Shown here: in pieces, positions 25,978 to 37,676 of the stretch
Layout of the letters: each line of letters starts with the position of its first letter
How positions within the stretch are numbered: the first letter of the stretch is position 1
Made by a program: the position numbers and the translations under genes
Notes under the pieces: model-generated
What the model was told of the DNA's origin: nothing
Databases searched by the model: none
Seen by the model: the letters and a program-made list of their open reading frames with translations, nothing else
Assembly (NCBI RefSeq): GCF_001645105.1
Contig: NZ_LKEG01000026.1
Coordinates: forward strand, 62,649 to 126,648
Origin: Pseudomonas marginalis
GTDB taxonomy: Bacteria; Pseudomonadota; Gammaproteobacteria; Pseudomonadales; Pseudomonadaceae
Reading direction: 5' to 3'
DNA length: 64,000 nt

Positions 25978-27418
25978 AAGCGGTCACCCGAGTCTCGATG
26001 TGCGGCGTTTGCAGTTCGATGAAGTATTTGCGCAGCAGGTTCTGCGCGCTGAGCAGGCGGTATTCCTTACTGGCGCGGAAGTCCGACAGCGGGGTGAAAT
26101 CCTCGGCCAGGGCGGCGCAGGCTTTCTCCACGGTGGCGCTGTTCCACGTGGCGCCGACCAACGCGGTTTCGCAGCTTTTGGCGCGTTTGGGCGTGGCGGC
26201 CATGCCGCCGAACGCAACGCGGGCCTCGCGGATCACGCCGTTGTCGATCTTCAGGTTGAACGCGGCGCAGACGGCGGAAATATCATCGTCCAGGCGCTTG
26301 GACACCTTGTAGGCACGGAACAACGCGTGGCCCTTCGGCACGATGATCTTCTCGATGAACTCGCTGTCCTGGCGGGCGGTGACGCGGTAGTCGATGAAGT
26401 AGTCTTCGAGCGCCAGGGTGCGGCGTGTCTCGCCCTTGCACAGCACAATCTGCGCGCCGAGAGCGATCAGCAGCGGCGGCGAATCACCAATCGGCGAAGC
26501 GTTGCCGATGTTGCCACCGAGGGTGCCCTGGTTGCGGATCTGCAGGGAGGCGAAGCGGTGCAGCAGTGCGCCGAAGTCCGGGTAGGCGTGGTGCAGCGCG
26601 GTATAGCAGTCGGAGAGGGCGGCGGCGGCGCCGATTTCCAGGCGGTCGTCGAAGTGTTCGATGCGCTTCATTTCTTCAATGTTGCCGACGTAGATCATCA
26701 CCGGCAGCGTGCGGTGGAACTGGGTGACTTCCAGCGCCAGGTCGGTGCCACCGGCCAGCAGGCGGGCTTGCGGGTAGGCGTCGTAGAGGTCGGCCAGGTC
26801 AGCGACGGTGAGCGGCACCAGGCAGCGTTTATCGCCGCTGTTGAGTTCACCGGTTTGCGTCGGCGCGATGGCTTTGAGGCGGGCGATGGTCTCAGCTTGC
26901 CGGCTGTCGAACTGGTCCTGGGGCTTGTTGCAGCAGGCCTGCTCGGCGGCGGCGAGAATTGGGCGATAACCGGTGCAGCGGCACAGGTTGCCGGCCAGGG
27001 CTTCATGGGCTTTCTGGCTGTCGGGGGCGTCACTGTTCTTTTGCAGGGCAAACAACGACATCACAAAACCGGGGGTGCAAAAGCCGCATTGGGACCCGTG
27101 GCACTCGACCATGGCCTGTTGCACGCTGTGCAGTTGGCCCTGGTGCTTGAGGTCTTCGACGCTGATCAGTTGTTTGCCGTGCAGCGATGACACAAAGGTA
27201 AGGCAGGAATTGAGGCTGCGATAACGAATCTGCTCGGTGCCTTGGTCATCCGTGTGCAGTTCGCCGACCACCACAGTGCACGCACCGCAATCGCCGCTGG
27301 CGCAGCCTTCCTTGGTACCGGATTTGCCCAGGTGCTCACGCAAATAGTTGAGCACGGTCAGGTTGGGGTCCAGGGCGTGCTCGCTACGGAGTTCCTGGTT
27401 AAGTAAAAACTGGATCAC
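25970..27418 (-). CDS. xdhA: Xanthine dehydrogenase, FeS/FAD subunit
   Basis: A 482-residue subunit. The N-terminal [2Fe-2S] plant-type ferredoxin motif is EGCASGDCGACTVVVGEL near residue 38. The second cluster uses CGFCTPGFVMSL near 112 and CRCTGYRPI near 147. The FAD-binding domain covers about 195-360 (LLAGGTDLALEVTQ, GGNIGNASPIGDSPPLLIAL). It is the first gene of the operon. Two TGAC-N6-GTCA dyads lie upstream of it. Confidence 0.96.
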   Translation of the reverse strand: MIQFLLNQELRSEHALDPNLTVLNYLREHLGKSGTKEGCASGDCGACTVVVGELHTDDQGTEQIRYRSLNSCLTFVSSLHGKQLISVEDLKHQGQLHSVQQAMVECHGSQCGFCTPGFVMSLFALQKNSDAPDSQKAHEALAGNLCRCTGYRPILAAAEQACCNKPQDQFDSRQAETIARLKAIAPTQTGELNSGDKRCLVPLTVADLADLYDAYPQARLLAGGTDLALEVTQFHRTLPVMIYVGNIEEMKRIEHFDDRLEIGAAAALSDCYTALHHAYPDFGALLHRFASLQIRNQGTLGGNIGNASPIGDSPPLLIALGAQIVLCKGETRRTLALEDYFIDYRVTARQDSEFIEKIIVPKGHALFRAYKVSKRLDDDISAVCAAFNLKIDNGVIREARVAFGGMAATPKRAKSCETALVGATWNSATVEKACAALAEDFTPLSDFRASKEYRLLSAQNLLRKYFIELQTPHIETRVTAYV

Positions 27419-27477
27419 GGAAGGCCTCGCAGACTCATTATTGTTGTTAACCGCTTTGCGCCGAATCTAGTCATGTC

Positions 27478-27514
27478 TGACTTTTCGGTCAATGGTTTTC
27501 TGACTTAAGGGTCA
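27478..27514. promoter_or_regulatory. Tandem TGAC-N6-GTCA dyads upstream of xdhA
   Basis: TGACTTTTCGGTCA (27478-27491) and TGACTTAAGGGTCA (27501-27514) are two copies of the same dyad with centres 23 bp apart. They sit 60-96 bp upstream of xdhA, in the 280-bp gap shared with a divergent gntR gene. Tandem dyads about two helix turns apart suggest a cooperative operator; the GntR protein next door is the obvious candidate. Nothing else was recognised in this gap. Confidence 0.5.
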
Positions 27515-27698
27515 AGAAAATGCAGTCACAACACTTTCAATTATGGTTCAGTCTTCTGGAACCGGTGTTTTTAAAGGCTTTTGGGTGTTCAACGTTGCTT
27601 ATTTCATGCCAAATTCGCCGCCGTGGGCGTAGCGCCATCAGCGGGCCAATGCGCTACACTGCCGCGCTTGTACCGATAGAAGATTTTGAAGGGAAAAC

Positions 27699-28358
27699 AT
27701 GACGTTCAAGGCGCCGGACAGTCTCGCCGAGCAAATTGCTCACCACCTCGCCGAACGCATCATTCGCGGCGATCTCAAGCCTGGGGAGCGGATCCAGGAG
27801 CAAAAGGTCACGCTGGCACTCAATGTCAGCCGTGGTTCCGTGCGCGAAGCCTTGCTGATCCTCGAGCGCCGTCACCTGATCGCGATCCTGCCGCGCCGTG
27901 GCGCCCACGTCACCGAACTCACCGCGCACAAAGTGCAGAGCCTGTGCACCTTGATGAGCGAGTTGTACATCCTCCTGGGCAATGCGGTTGCCCAAGGCTG
28001 GCAGACCCAGGTGGACATGGCGCCCTTTGTGCAGATCCAACAGCGCCTGGTGACCAATTTCGAGCGCCAGGACATCCGCGCCTTCGTCGAAGAGTGCTTC
28101 AATGTGATGCGCGCCGCTTACCCCTTCGCCAACAACCCGTATCTGCAGGAGACGGTCGAGAACCTGCAGCCGGCGATGAACCGTGCCTATTACCTGGCAC
28201 TGGATCAACGCAAGGCGTCCATGAGCGAGTACCTGGCGCTGTTCGAGCAATTGCTCGCCGCCGTACTCGCCCGTGACCTGCCGCAGATTCGCCTCGTGCT
28301 GTCGGCTTACTGCCAGCGCAGTTCCTCGCTGGTCATCGCTGCGTTGGCGGACGCCTAA
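27699..28358 (+). CDS. GntR-family regulator
   Basis: A 219-residue regulator with an N-terminal winged helix (LKPGERIQEQKVTLALNVSR then GSVREALLILERRHLI, about residues 8-75) and a helical C-terminal effector domain to about 210. It diverges from xdhA and precedes smc by only 2 bp. Control of xanthine dehydrogenase genes by a purine-related ligand is inferred from position. ATG 27699 follows a GAAGGGAAAAC ribosome site. Confidence 0.88.
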   Translation: MTFKAPDSLAEQIAHHLAERIIRGDLKPGERIQEQKVTLALNVSRGSVREALLILERRHLIAILPRRGAHVTELTAHKVQSLCTLMSELYILLGNAVAQGWQTQVDMAPFVQIQQRLVTNFERQDIRAFVEECFNVMRAAYPFANNPYLQETVENLQPAMNRAYYLALDQRKASMSEYLALFEQLLAAVLARDLPQIRLVLSAYCQRSSSLVIAALADA

Positions 28359-28360
28359 GC

Positions 28361-31300
28361 GTGCGGCTCAAGTGCATCAAACTGGCGGGGTTCAAATCCT
28401 TCGTCGACCCGACCACGGTCAACTTCCCCAGTAACATGGCGGCGGTGGTCGGGCCCAATGGTTGCGGCAAGTCGAACATCATCGACGCCGTACGTTGGGT
28501 GATGGGCGAGAGCTCGGCTAAAAACCTGCGTGGCGAGTCGATGACCGACGTCATCTTCAACGGCTCCACCAGCCGCAAGCCGGTGAGCCAGGCGAGCATC
28601 GAACTGGTGTTCGATAACTCCGACGGCACCTTGATCGGCGAGTACGCGGCCTACGCGGAAATTTCGATCCGCCGCAAAGTGACCCGCGACAGCCAGAACA
28701 GCTACTTCCTCAACGGCACCAAGTGTCGCCGTCGGGACATCACCGATATCTTCCTCGGCACAGGCTTAGGCCCGCGCAGCTACTCGATCATCGAGCAGGG
28801 CATGATCTCCAAGCTGATCGAAGCCAAGCCCGAAGACCTGCGTAACTTTATCGAGGAAGCGGCCGGTATCTCCAAGTACAAGGAGCGCCGCCGCGAGACC
28901 GAAAACCGTATCCGCCGCACCCACGAGAACCTCGCCCGCCTGACCGACCTGCGTGAAGAGCTGGAGCGCCAATTGGAGCGCCTGCACCGCCAGGCCCAGG
29001 CCGCCGAGAAGTACCAGGAATACAAAGGCGAGGAGCGCCAGCTCAAGGCACAACTCTCGGCCCTGCGCTGGCAGGCGCTGAATGATCAGGTGGGACAGCG
29101 CGAAGCGATCATTGGCACCCAGGAAATCAGCTTCGAAGCCTTGGTGGCCGAGCAGCGCAATGCCGACGCCAGCATCGAGCGCCTGCGTGACGGCCACCAT
29201 GACCTGTCCGAGCGCTTCAATCTGGTGCAAGGCCGTTTCTATTCGGTGGGTGGCGACATTGCTCGCGTGGAGCAGAGCATCCAGCACGGTCAGCAGCGCC
29301 TGCGCCAATTGCAGGATGACCTGAAGGAAGCCGAACGCGCGCGCCTGGAAACCGAATCGCACCTGGGCCACGATCGCACCTTGCTGCTGACCCTCGGCGA
29401 AGAGCTGGACATGCTCACGCCCGAGCAGGAACTCACCAGCGCCGCCGCCGAAGAAGCCGCCGCCGCCCTGGAAGAAGCCGAAACTACGATGCACGGCTGG
29501 CAGGAACAGTGGGATACCTTCAACCTGAAGTCCGCCGAACCACGCCGCCAGGCCGAGGTGCAGCAGTCACGCATCCAACAGCTGGAAACCAGCATGGAGC
29601 GCCTGGCCGAGCGCCAGCGTCGTCTGCAGGAAGAGCGCGTGTTGCTCGCCGCCGACCCGGAAGACGCGGCGATCATGGAGCTGAGCGAACAACTGGCCGA
29701 AAGCGAAATGACGCTGGAGGAACTGGAAGCCAGCGAAGAACAACAAGTGGAGCGCCTGGAGCAATTGCGTCAGCAACTGCAACAAGCGACCCAGGCTCAG
29801 CAACAGGCCCAGGGGGATTTGCAGCGGCTCAATGGCCGCCTGGCATCCCTTGAGGCGTTGCAGCAAGCCGCTTTGGACCCGGGCACCGGCACCGCCGAAT
29901 GGCTGCGCGACCAGCACCTGGCCGAACGCCCGCGCCTGGCTGAAGGATTAAAAGTTGAAGCCGGTTGGGAGCTGGCGGTAGAGACCGTTTTAGGCGCCGA
30001 CCTGCAAGCCGTACTGGTGGACGATTTTGGCGGTTTTGACCTGGCCGGTTTTGCCCAGGGCGATTTGCGTTTGCTCAGCCCGGCCGCTGACGGCGCGCGG
30101 GTGCCGGGCAGTTTGCTGGATAAAGTTGAGGCGGCGATTGATCTGTCGCCGTGGCTCGGCCAAGTCAAACCGGTCGAATCTCTTGAGCAGGCCCTGGCCC
30201 AGCGCGGCCAGCTGGCGGCCGGCGAAAGCCTGATCAGCCGTGACGGCTATTGGGTGGGTCGCCATTTCCTGCGCGTACGGCGCGCCAGTGAAGCGGAAAG
30301 CGGTGTTCTGGCCCGTGGCCAGGAAATCGTCAACCTGATCGCCGAACGTGAAGAGCGCGAAGCCACGCTGGAGAGCCTGGAAACCGAACTGCAAACCCTG
30401 CGGGCCACCCAGCGCCAGCAAGAGACCGGTCGTGAACACCTGCGCCGCCTGTTGCAGGACGAAGCGCGCCAGCAAGGCGAATTGAAAGCCCAGCTGTCCG
30501 CGAGCAAAGCCAAGGTCGAGCAACTGACCCTGCGCCGCACCCGTCTGGACGAAGAAGTTGCCGAGATGGGCGAGCAACGCGCCCTCGAACACGAACAGAT
30601 CGGCGAAGCCCGCCTGCAGTTGCAGGAAGCCCTCGACAGCATGGCGCTGGACACCGAGCAGCGCGAATTGCTGCTGGCCCAGCGCGACAGCCTGCGCGAG
30701 CGCCTTGACCGCGTGCGCCAGGAAGCGCGGCAGCACAAGGACCACGCTCACCAGTTGGCGGTACGCTTGGGGTCGCTCAAGGCCCAGCACGCGTCCACGG
30801 CCCAGGCCCTTGAGCGCCTGGAGATGCAGTCCGAGCGCCTGACCGAAAAGCGCGAGCAACTGAGCCTCAACCTGGAAGAAGGCGAGGCGCCGCTGGAAGA
30901 GTTGCGCCTCAAGCTCGAAGAGTTGCTCGACAAGCGCATGACCGTCGACGAAGAACTCAAGACCGCACAGATCGCCCTGGAAGACGCCGACCGCGAACTG
31001 CGCGATGCTGAAAAACGCCGGACCCAGGCCGAGCAGCAATCCCAGCTGATCCGCGGCCAGCTCGAACAACAGCGCATGGAATGGCAAGCCCTGACCGTGC
31101 GCCGCAAGACCCTGCAAGACCAATTGCTGGAAGACGGCTATGACCTGCACGGCGTGCTTAACACCCTGACTGCCCAGGCCAACGAGAAAGACGCCGAAGA
31201 AGAACTTGAGCGCATTGCTGCACGTATCCAACGCCTCGGCGCGATCAACCTCGCCGCCATCGACGAATACCAGCAGCAATCCGAGCGTAAACGTTATCTG

Positions 31301-31849
31301 GATGCCCAGGACGCCGACCTGGTGGAGGCCCTGGACACCCTGGAGAACGTGATCCGCAAGATCGACAAGGAAACCCGTAACCGCTTCAAAGATACCTTTG
31401 ATCAGATTAATGGCGGTTTACAGGCCTTATTCCCAAAAGTTTTCGGCGGTGGCAGCGCTTACTTGGAACTGACGGGCGAAGATCTACTCGATACAGGGGT
31501 AACGATCATGGCGCGGCCTCCGGGCAAGAAGAACAGCACCATCCATTTGTTGTCCGGCGGCGAGAAAGCCCTGACCGCATTGGCCCTGGTATTTGCCATC
31601 TTCAAGTTGAACCCGGCGCCGTTCTGCATGCTCGATGAAGTTGACGCTCCGCTGGATGACGCTAACGTTGGACGGTACGCGCGGTTGGTCAAAGAGATGT
31701 CCCAGACCGTGCAGTTCATCTATATCACCCACAACAAGATCGCCATGGAAATGGCTGATCAGTTGATGGGGGTAACGATGCACGAGCCGGGCTGTTCGCG
31801 TTTGGTGGCGGTGGATGTGGAAGAGGCGATGGCGATGGTGGAGTCTTGA
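28361..31849 (+). CDS. smc: Chromosome segregation protein SMC
   Basis: A 1162-residue condensin ATPase with GTG start two bases after the gntR stop. Walker A GPNGCGKSNIIDAVRW is near residue 31. Two long coiled coils (about 165-500 and 665-1000, rich in E, Q, L, R) flank a hinge at about 510-650. The C-terminal head has the ABC signature LSGGEKALTALALVF near 1065 and Walker B FCMLDEVDAPLDD near 1088. It compacts and segregates DNA with ScpA/ScpB. zipA and ligA follow in the usual Pseudomonas order. Confidence 0.97.
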   Translation: MRLKCIKLAGFKSFVDPTTVNFPSNMAAVVGPNGCGKSNIIDAVRWVMGESSAKNLRGESMTDVIFNGSTSRKPVSQASIELVFDNSDGTLIGEYAAYAEISIRRKVTRDSQNSYFLNGTKCRRRDITDIFLGTGLGPRSYSIIEQGMISKLIEAKPEDLRNFIEEAAGISKYKERRRETENRIRRTHENLARLTDLREELERQLERLHRQAQAAEKYQEYKGEERQLKAQLSALRWQALNDQVGQREAIIGTQEISFEALVAEQRNADASIERLRDGHHDLSERFNLVQGRFYSVGGDIARVEQSIQHGQQRLRQLQDDLKEAERARLETESHLGHDRTLLLTLGEELDMLTPEQELTSAAAEEAAAALEEAETTMHGWQEQWDTFNLKSAEPRRQAEVQQSRIQQLETSMERLAERQRRLQEERVLLAADPEDAAIMELSEQLAESEMTLEELEASEEQQVERLEQLRQQLQQATQAQQQAQGDLQRLNGRLASLEALQQAALDPGTGTAEWLRDQHLAERPRLAEGLKVEAGWELAVETVLGADLQAVLVDDFGGFDLAGFAQGDLRLLSPAADGARVPGSLLDKVEAAIDLSPWLGQVKPVESLEQALAQRGQLAAGESLISRDGYWVGRHFLRVRRASEAESGVLARGQEIVNLIAEREEREATLESLETELQTLRATQRQQETGREHLRRLLQDEARQQGELKAQLSASKAKVEQLTLRRTRLDEEVAEMGEQRALEHEQIGEARLQLQEALDSMALDTEQRELLLAQRDSLRERLDRVRQEARQHKDHAHQLAVRLGSLKAQHASTAQALERLEMQSERLTEKREQLSLNLEEGEAPLEELRLKLEELLDKRMTVDEELKTAQIALEDADRELRDAEKRRTQAEQQSQLIRGQLEQQRMEWQALTVRRKTLQDQLLEDGYDLHGVLNTLTAQANEKDAEEELERIAARIQRLGAINLAAIDEYQQQSERKRYLDAQDADLVEALDTLENVIRKIDKETRNRFKDTFDQINGGLQALFPKVFGGGSAYLELTGEDLLDTGVTIMARPPGKKNSTIHLLSGGEKALTALALVFAIFKLNPAPFCMLDEVDAPLDDANVGRYARLVKEMSQTVQFIYITHNKIAMEMADQLMGVTMHEPGCSRLVAVDVEEAMAMVES

Positions 31850-32108
31850 ACCCTGCCGCGAGAGAATTTTTTTAGCACGCCGTAAGACGGTTTACCGGTC
31901 TGGCGAAAGTGGCAAATGGACATATTTGTTCAAGGCATTTTGACAGACGGTGTAAAGTTATCTTTGGTCGTGCTAGTTTAATGTCAATTTTTCGTATGCG
32001 TGGGCAAAACGTCAGTCAGAACATAGAGTTGGCGCCACGTTTTAAAGCGGTTTGCACGGTGCTAAACCCCTTATTTTTCAGCATTTTTTATTAGAGGCAC
32101 GGGATTAC

Positions 32109-32972
32109 ATGGAAATCGGTCTGCGCGAGTGGCTGATCGTCATCGGCATTATTGTCATTGCCGGTATTCTTTTTGATGGCTGGCGCCGAATGCGCGGTGG
32201 CAAGGGCAAGCTCAAATTCCGTCTGGACCGCAACCTGTCCAACTTGCCCGACGACGACGACAGCGCCGAGCTGCTGGGGCCGCCCCGCGTGCTGGATACC
32301 CATAAAGAACCCCAACTGGACGAGCACGACTTGCCGTCGATGAGCGCGCCAGTGCGTGAAGCCCGCGAGCCGTCCTCCAAGCGTGGCAAGCGCGCCAGCG
32401 CCGGCGTGGCCGAGCCGCATCAGGGTGACCTGAACCTCGACGTCGATGAAGGCCCGAGCTTCAGCAGCCGCGATGATGATTTCCCGGATGAAAACGCGGG
32501 CAAGAACGCACCGCGCCAGTCCGTGAACGATCAGCCGCCCGCCGAAGAAGTGCTGGTGATCAGTGTGATCTGCCGCGACGCCGCCGGCTTCAAAGGCCCG
32601 GCCCTGTTGCAGAACATCCTGGAAAGCGGCCTGCGGTTTGGCGAGATGGATATCTTCCACCGTCACGAAAGCATGGCGGGTAACGGCGAAGTGCTGTTTT
32701 CCATGGCCAATGCGGTCAAGCCGGGCACGTTCGACCTGGACGATATCGACCTGTTCAGCACCCCGGCCGTGAGCTTCTTCCTCGGCCTGCCAGGCCCGCG
32801 TCACCCGAAACAGGCGTTCGACGTGATGGTGGCGGCAGCCCGCAAGCTGTCCCAGGAACTGAACGGCGAGCTCAAGGATGACCAACGCAGCGTCTTGACC
32901 GCGCAAACCATCGAACACTACCGTCAGCGCATCGTCGAGTTCGAGCGTCGCGCCCTGACACAGAAACGCTGA
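32109..32972 (+). CDS. zipA: Cell division protein ZipA
   Basis: A 287-residue divisome protein tethering FtsZ to the inner membrane. It has an N-terminal membrane anchor (residues about 6-24, [17 protein letters not shown]), a charged linker to about 140, and the globular FtsZ-binding ZipA_C domain at about 150-280 ([40 protein letters not shown]). ATG 32109 places the anchor at the very N-terminus; a longer in-frame extension to 32052 is not supported. The 259-bp gap to smc is AT-rich and probably holds its promoter. Confidence 0.95.
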   Translation: MEIGLREWLIVIGIIVIAGILFDGWRRMRGGKGKLKFRLDRNLSNLPDDDDSAELLGPPRVLDTHKEPQLDEHDLPSMSAPVREAREPSSKRGKRASAGVAEPHQGDLNLDVDEGPSFSSRDDDFPDENAGKNAPRQSVNDQPPAEEVLVISVICRDAAGFKGPALLQNILESGLRFGEMDIFHRHESMAGNGEVLFSMANAVKPGTFDLDDIDLFSTPAVSFFLGLPGPRHPKQAFDVMVAAARKLSQELNGELKDDQRSVLTAQTIEHYRQRIVEFERRALTQKR

Positions 32973-33018
32973 GGTTCGATCTTAAGCGTTGTCTGTAGAA
33001 TCCGTGCACTAACATATT

Positions 33019-35417
<2,399 letters not shown>

Positions 35418-35467
35418 TTCGGGACCTTTGTGGTGAGCCCGATTGCTGTGGTGATCGGGCTTGTTGT

Positions 35468-35599
35468 AGTGAGCGGGCTTGCCCCGCGCCGGGCTGCGAA
35501 GCAGCCCCCACACAGACACCGAGGTGTTTCAGATAGACCGAAGTGCCTGGATCTGGGGCAGCTTCACCACCCAGCGCGGGGCAAGCCCGCTCACTACAA
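35468..35599. repeat. REPIN downstream of ligA
   Basis: A copy of the GAGCGGGCTTGCCCCGCGCC element at 35468-35510 and a partly eroded inverted copy ending at 35599 flank about 45 bp. Confidence 0.8.
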
Positions 35600-35660
35600 T
35601 AATGTGGAACGATTTCGGCGGGGAAATGATCTAGTCTCAGTCACCCTGGGAGAGATCGCC

Positions 35661-36827
35661 ATGTTCCGCTACTTCGAGCAACTCAGTTCGCGTATTGCTG
35701 CGCCCTTCGCGGCCGGCCCGTCTCGCGACAGCAAGGTATGGCAGTGCCGCTGCGGCCAATCCCTGTTCTTTCGCAACAGCCAGTGCCTGGCTTGTCAGGC
35801 ACTGCTGGGTTATCAACCGCAACAAAGTCGACTCGCGTCCCTGCAGCCCGGCCCCGTGGAAGGCACGTGGCTGCAAGATGACAATCTCGATGCCGGCGCC
35901 TTCCGCCGCTGCGCCAACCTCGACACGCCGGCTGCCTGCAACTGGCTGATCCCGGCCCACAGCACCGCGCCGGTGTGCGTGGCGTGCAGCCTCAACCGCA
36001 CCATCCCCGACCTGTCGATTCCGGAAAACCATGAGCGCTGGCGCAAAGTAGAAACCGCCAAGCGCCGCCTGGTCGCGCAATTGATCAGCCTCGGCCTGCA
36101 AGTCGTGCCCAAAACCGCCGACGAAGACAACGGCCTGGCCTTCGACTTCGTCGGTATCGACCTGGAAGGCAATGCGCCGATGACGGGCCATGCGAATGGC
36201 TTGATCACCCTCGACATCAAGGAAGCCGACGATGCCCACCGTGAAAAAGTCCGCGTACAGATGCGCGAACCCTATCGCACCCTGCTCGGCCATTTTCGCC
36301 ATGAGGTCGGCCATTACTACTGGGACCGCCTGATCGCTGATACCCACTGGCTTGAAGCCTTTCGCGCCCTGTTCGGCGATGAACGCGCCAGTTACGCCGA
36401 GGCGCTCGACCAGCACTACCAGAACGGCCCGCGCCCCGACTGGCAGCAAACCTGCGTCAGTGCCTACGCCACCATGCACCCTTGGGAAGACTGGGCCGAA
36501 ACCTGGGCCCACTACCTGCACATGATGGACGCCGTCGACACCGCCCTCGGCTTTGGCATGAGCGGTCGCGAGATGGACCTGGATTACCAGCCATTCCCCC
36601 TCAGCACGCTCTACGACCCCGAGCACCCTGGCGGCGCGGCGTTCCTATCGTTCGTCAACGCCTGGATCGAACTGGCCGGTATGCTCAACGAACTGTCGCG
36701 CAGCATGGGCCAGCCAGATTTCTATCCCTTCGTGCTGCCACCGGCAGTGATCGCCAAGCTGCACTTTATTCACCTGGTGATCCAGGAAGAGGGCGGAAGG
36801 GCAGATGAGGTCGTGCACGCACAGTGA
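35661..36827 (+). CDS. Putative zinc-binding metallopeptidase with N-terminal zinc ribbon
   Basis: A 388-residue protein. A zinc-ribbon-like N-terminus has CRCGQSLFFRNSQCLACQ at about residues 30-47 and further cysteines near 90-115. The peptidase core carries HEVGHYYWDRL (HExxH) near residue 215, with DWAETWAHYLHMMD near 280 as a likely third-ligand helix. This architecture matches a family of putative metallopeptidases of unknown substrate. It has no signal peptide, so it is probably cytoplasmic. The upstream in-frame extension runs through REP sequence and is rejected; ATG 35661 follows GGGAGAGATCGCC. Confidence 0.85.
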   Translation: MFRYFEQLSSRIAAPFAAGPSRDSKVWQCRCGQSLFFRNSQCLACQALLGYQPQQSRLASLQPGPVEGTWLQDDNLDAGAFRRCANLDTPAACNWLIPAHSTAPVCVACSLNRTIPDLSIPENHERWRKVETAKRRLVAQLISLGLQVVPKTADEDNGLAFDFVGIDLEGNAPMTGHANGLITLDIKEADDAHREKVRVQMREPYRTLLGHFRHEVGHYYWDRLIADTHWLEAFRALFGDERASYAEALDQHYQNGPRPDWQQTCVSAYATMHPWEDWAETWAHYLHMMDAVDTALGFGMSGREMDLDYQPFPLSTLYDPEHPGGAAFLSFVNAWIELAGMLNELSRSMGQPDFYPFVLPPAVIAKLHFIHLVIQEEGGRADEVVHAQ

Positions 36828-36836
36828 TGAGCCAAG

Positions 36837-36863
36837 GTGGGAGGGGGCTTGCTCCCTCCCACA
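36837..36863. repeat. Solitary REP-like palindrome
   Basis: GTGGGAGGGGGCTTGCTCCCTCCCAC is a single palindrome of the GGAGGGGGCTTGC family just after the metallopeptidase gene. It may also act as a transcript end. Confidence 0.75.
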
Positions 36864-36994
36864 GGAGAACACGCTAATCTCCAGAGCTATGACAAGTACT
36901 TGAACCCCCTCATTTTTTAATCCGGCCCCAACGGTTGTAACTTCCGATGAGATCGGTACAATGGCCCCGCTTGCCGAGAGGCCAGCGTCGTTAT

Positions 36995-37104
36995 GGTGAC
37001 CCCATCGGTCCCCCCGCAACGATTACCCGTGAACCTGGTCAGAGCCGGAAGGCAGCAGCCACAGCGGGAACATTGTGTGCCGGGGTGTGGCTGGTGGGGT
37101 TGCC
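36995..37104 (+). ncRNA. ffs: 4.5S RNA of the signal recognition particle
   Basis: The invariant SRP apical domain is seen at about 37036-37061 (CTGGTCAGAGCCGGAAGGCA then GCAGCC), including the GGAA tetraloop that binds Ffh. The base stem pairs GGTGACCCCATC with GGTGGGGTTGCC, and a further outer CGTTATGG/CCATAACG pairing at 36989 and 37113 suggests a processed precursor. The ends are therefore approximate by about 8 bases. It lies downstream of ligA as in other Pseudomonas. Confidence 0.93.
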
Positions 37105-37224
37105 TCCATAACGCTCTTCCTTGCATTACCTCTTAAATTTCACTTCAAAAATGCTTTCACGCCATCTGCCATCGGGCGGTCCATGGCGGCATACTCCAGT
37201 GCCTGGCATGCGGAGACAACACAC

Positions 37225-37656
37225 GTGGAAAAAGTCGACGACCTCACTCGCGAAAAACTGCGGGAGTGGCAGATGCGGCGCCTGGAGATCAAGGACCGTA
37301 TTCAATCGCACCCTGAACAGACCCTGGAATTAGCGAGGGTGCTGGACCTGATGGATGACGAGCACGCGGAGATCCTCAGCCAGGCGCAAATGATCCAGGT
37401 TGCGCAGGTGGCCGATGAACCCGCGCCGCCGGCCGAGCCCGCGTCGCCGCCACTCGCGGGTGCCTGTACGCTGCAGTTGAATGTGGCCGCACAGAGTGCC
37501 GAGGACTTGCGCAGGCTGCTGGATATGGCGGTGTTCGAACTCCAACAGCAGATCAATGCGATGGCCTCTACGCCGCACGTGCATCCTCATAGCGGCGGCA
37601 TGTCGGGGTCTCTTGGGGAATATCGGTTTGAGCTGGGCGGTCAGGGCAATGCCTGA
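37225..37656 (+). CDS. Small protein of unknown function, partner of the SF1-like ATPase
   Basis: A protein of 143 residues if GTG 37225 is used (GGAG nine bases upstream), or 157 from ATG 37183, which has no clear ribosome site. The N-terminal half is charged and helical (DLTREKLREWQMRRLEIKDR, ELARVLDLMDDEHAEIL). A Pro/Ala-rich hinge near 70-85 follows. The C-terminal part has a second helix (AEDLRRLLDMAVFELQQQIN) and a His/Gly-rich tail. There is no signal peptide, membrane helix or recognised domain. It ends 20 bp before the next gene and is probably co-transcribed with it. Function unknown. Confidence 0.7.
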   Translation: MEKVDDLTREKLREWQMRRLEIKDRIQSHPEQTLELARVLDLMDDEHAEILSQAQMIQVAQVADEPAPPAEPASPPLAGACTLQLNVAAQSAEDLRRLLDMAVFELQQQINAMASTPHVHPHSGGMSGSLGEYRFELGGQGNA

Positions 37657-37676
37657 TTGCCTGGCTGCGAGGAACT

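Noticed and set aside
31940..31986. TTGACA as -35 of a zipA promoter
   Set aside because: No acceptable -10 hexamer was found at 16-18 bp spacing, so the promoter is not called.
35430..35660. N-terminal extension of the metallopeptidase
   Set aside because: It translates the REP repeats; the start at 35661 has a good ribosome site.
37075..37182. Upstream in-frame start of the small helical protein
   Set aside because: It begins inside the 4.5S RNA gene and has no ribosome binding site.
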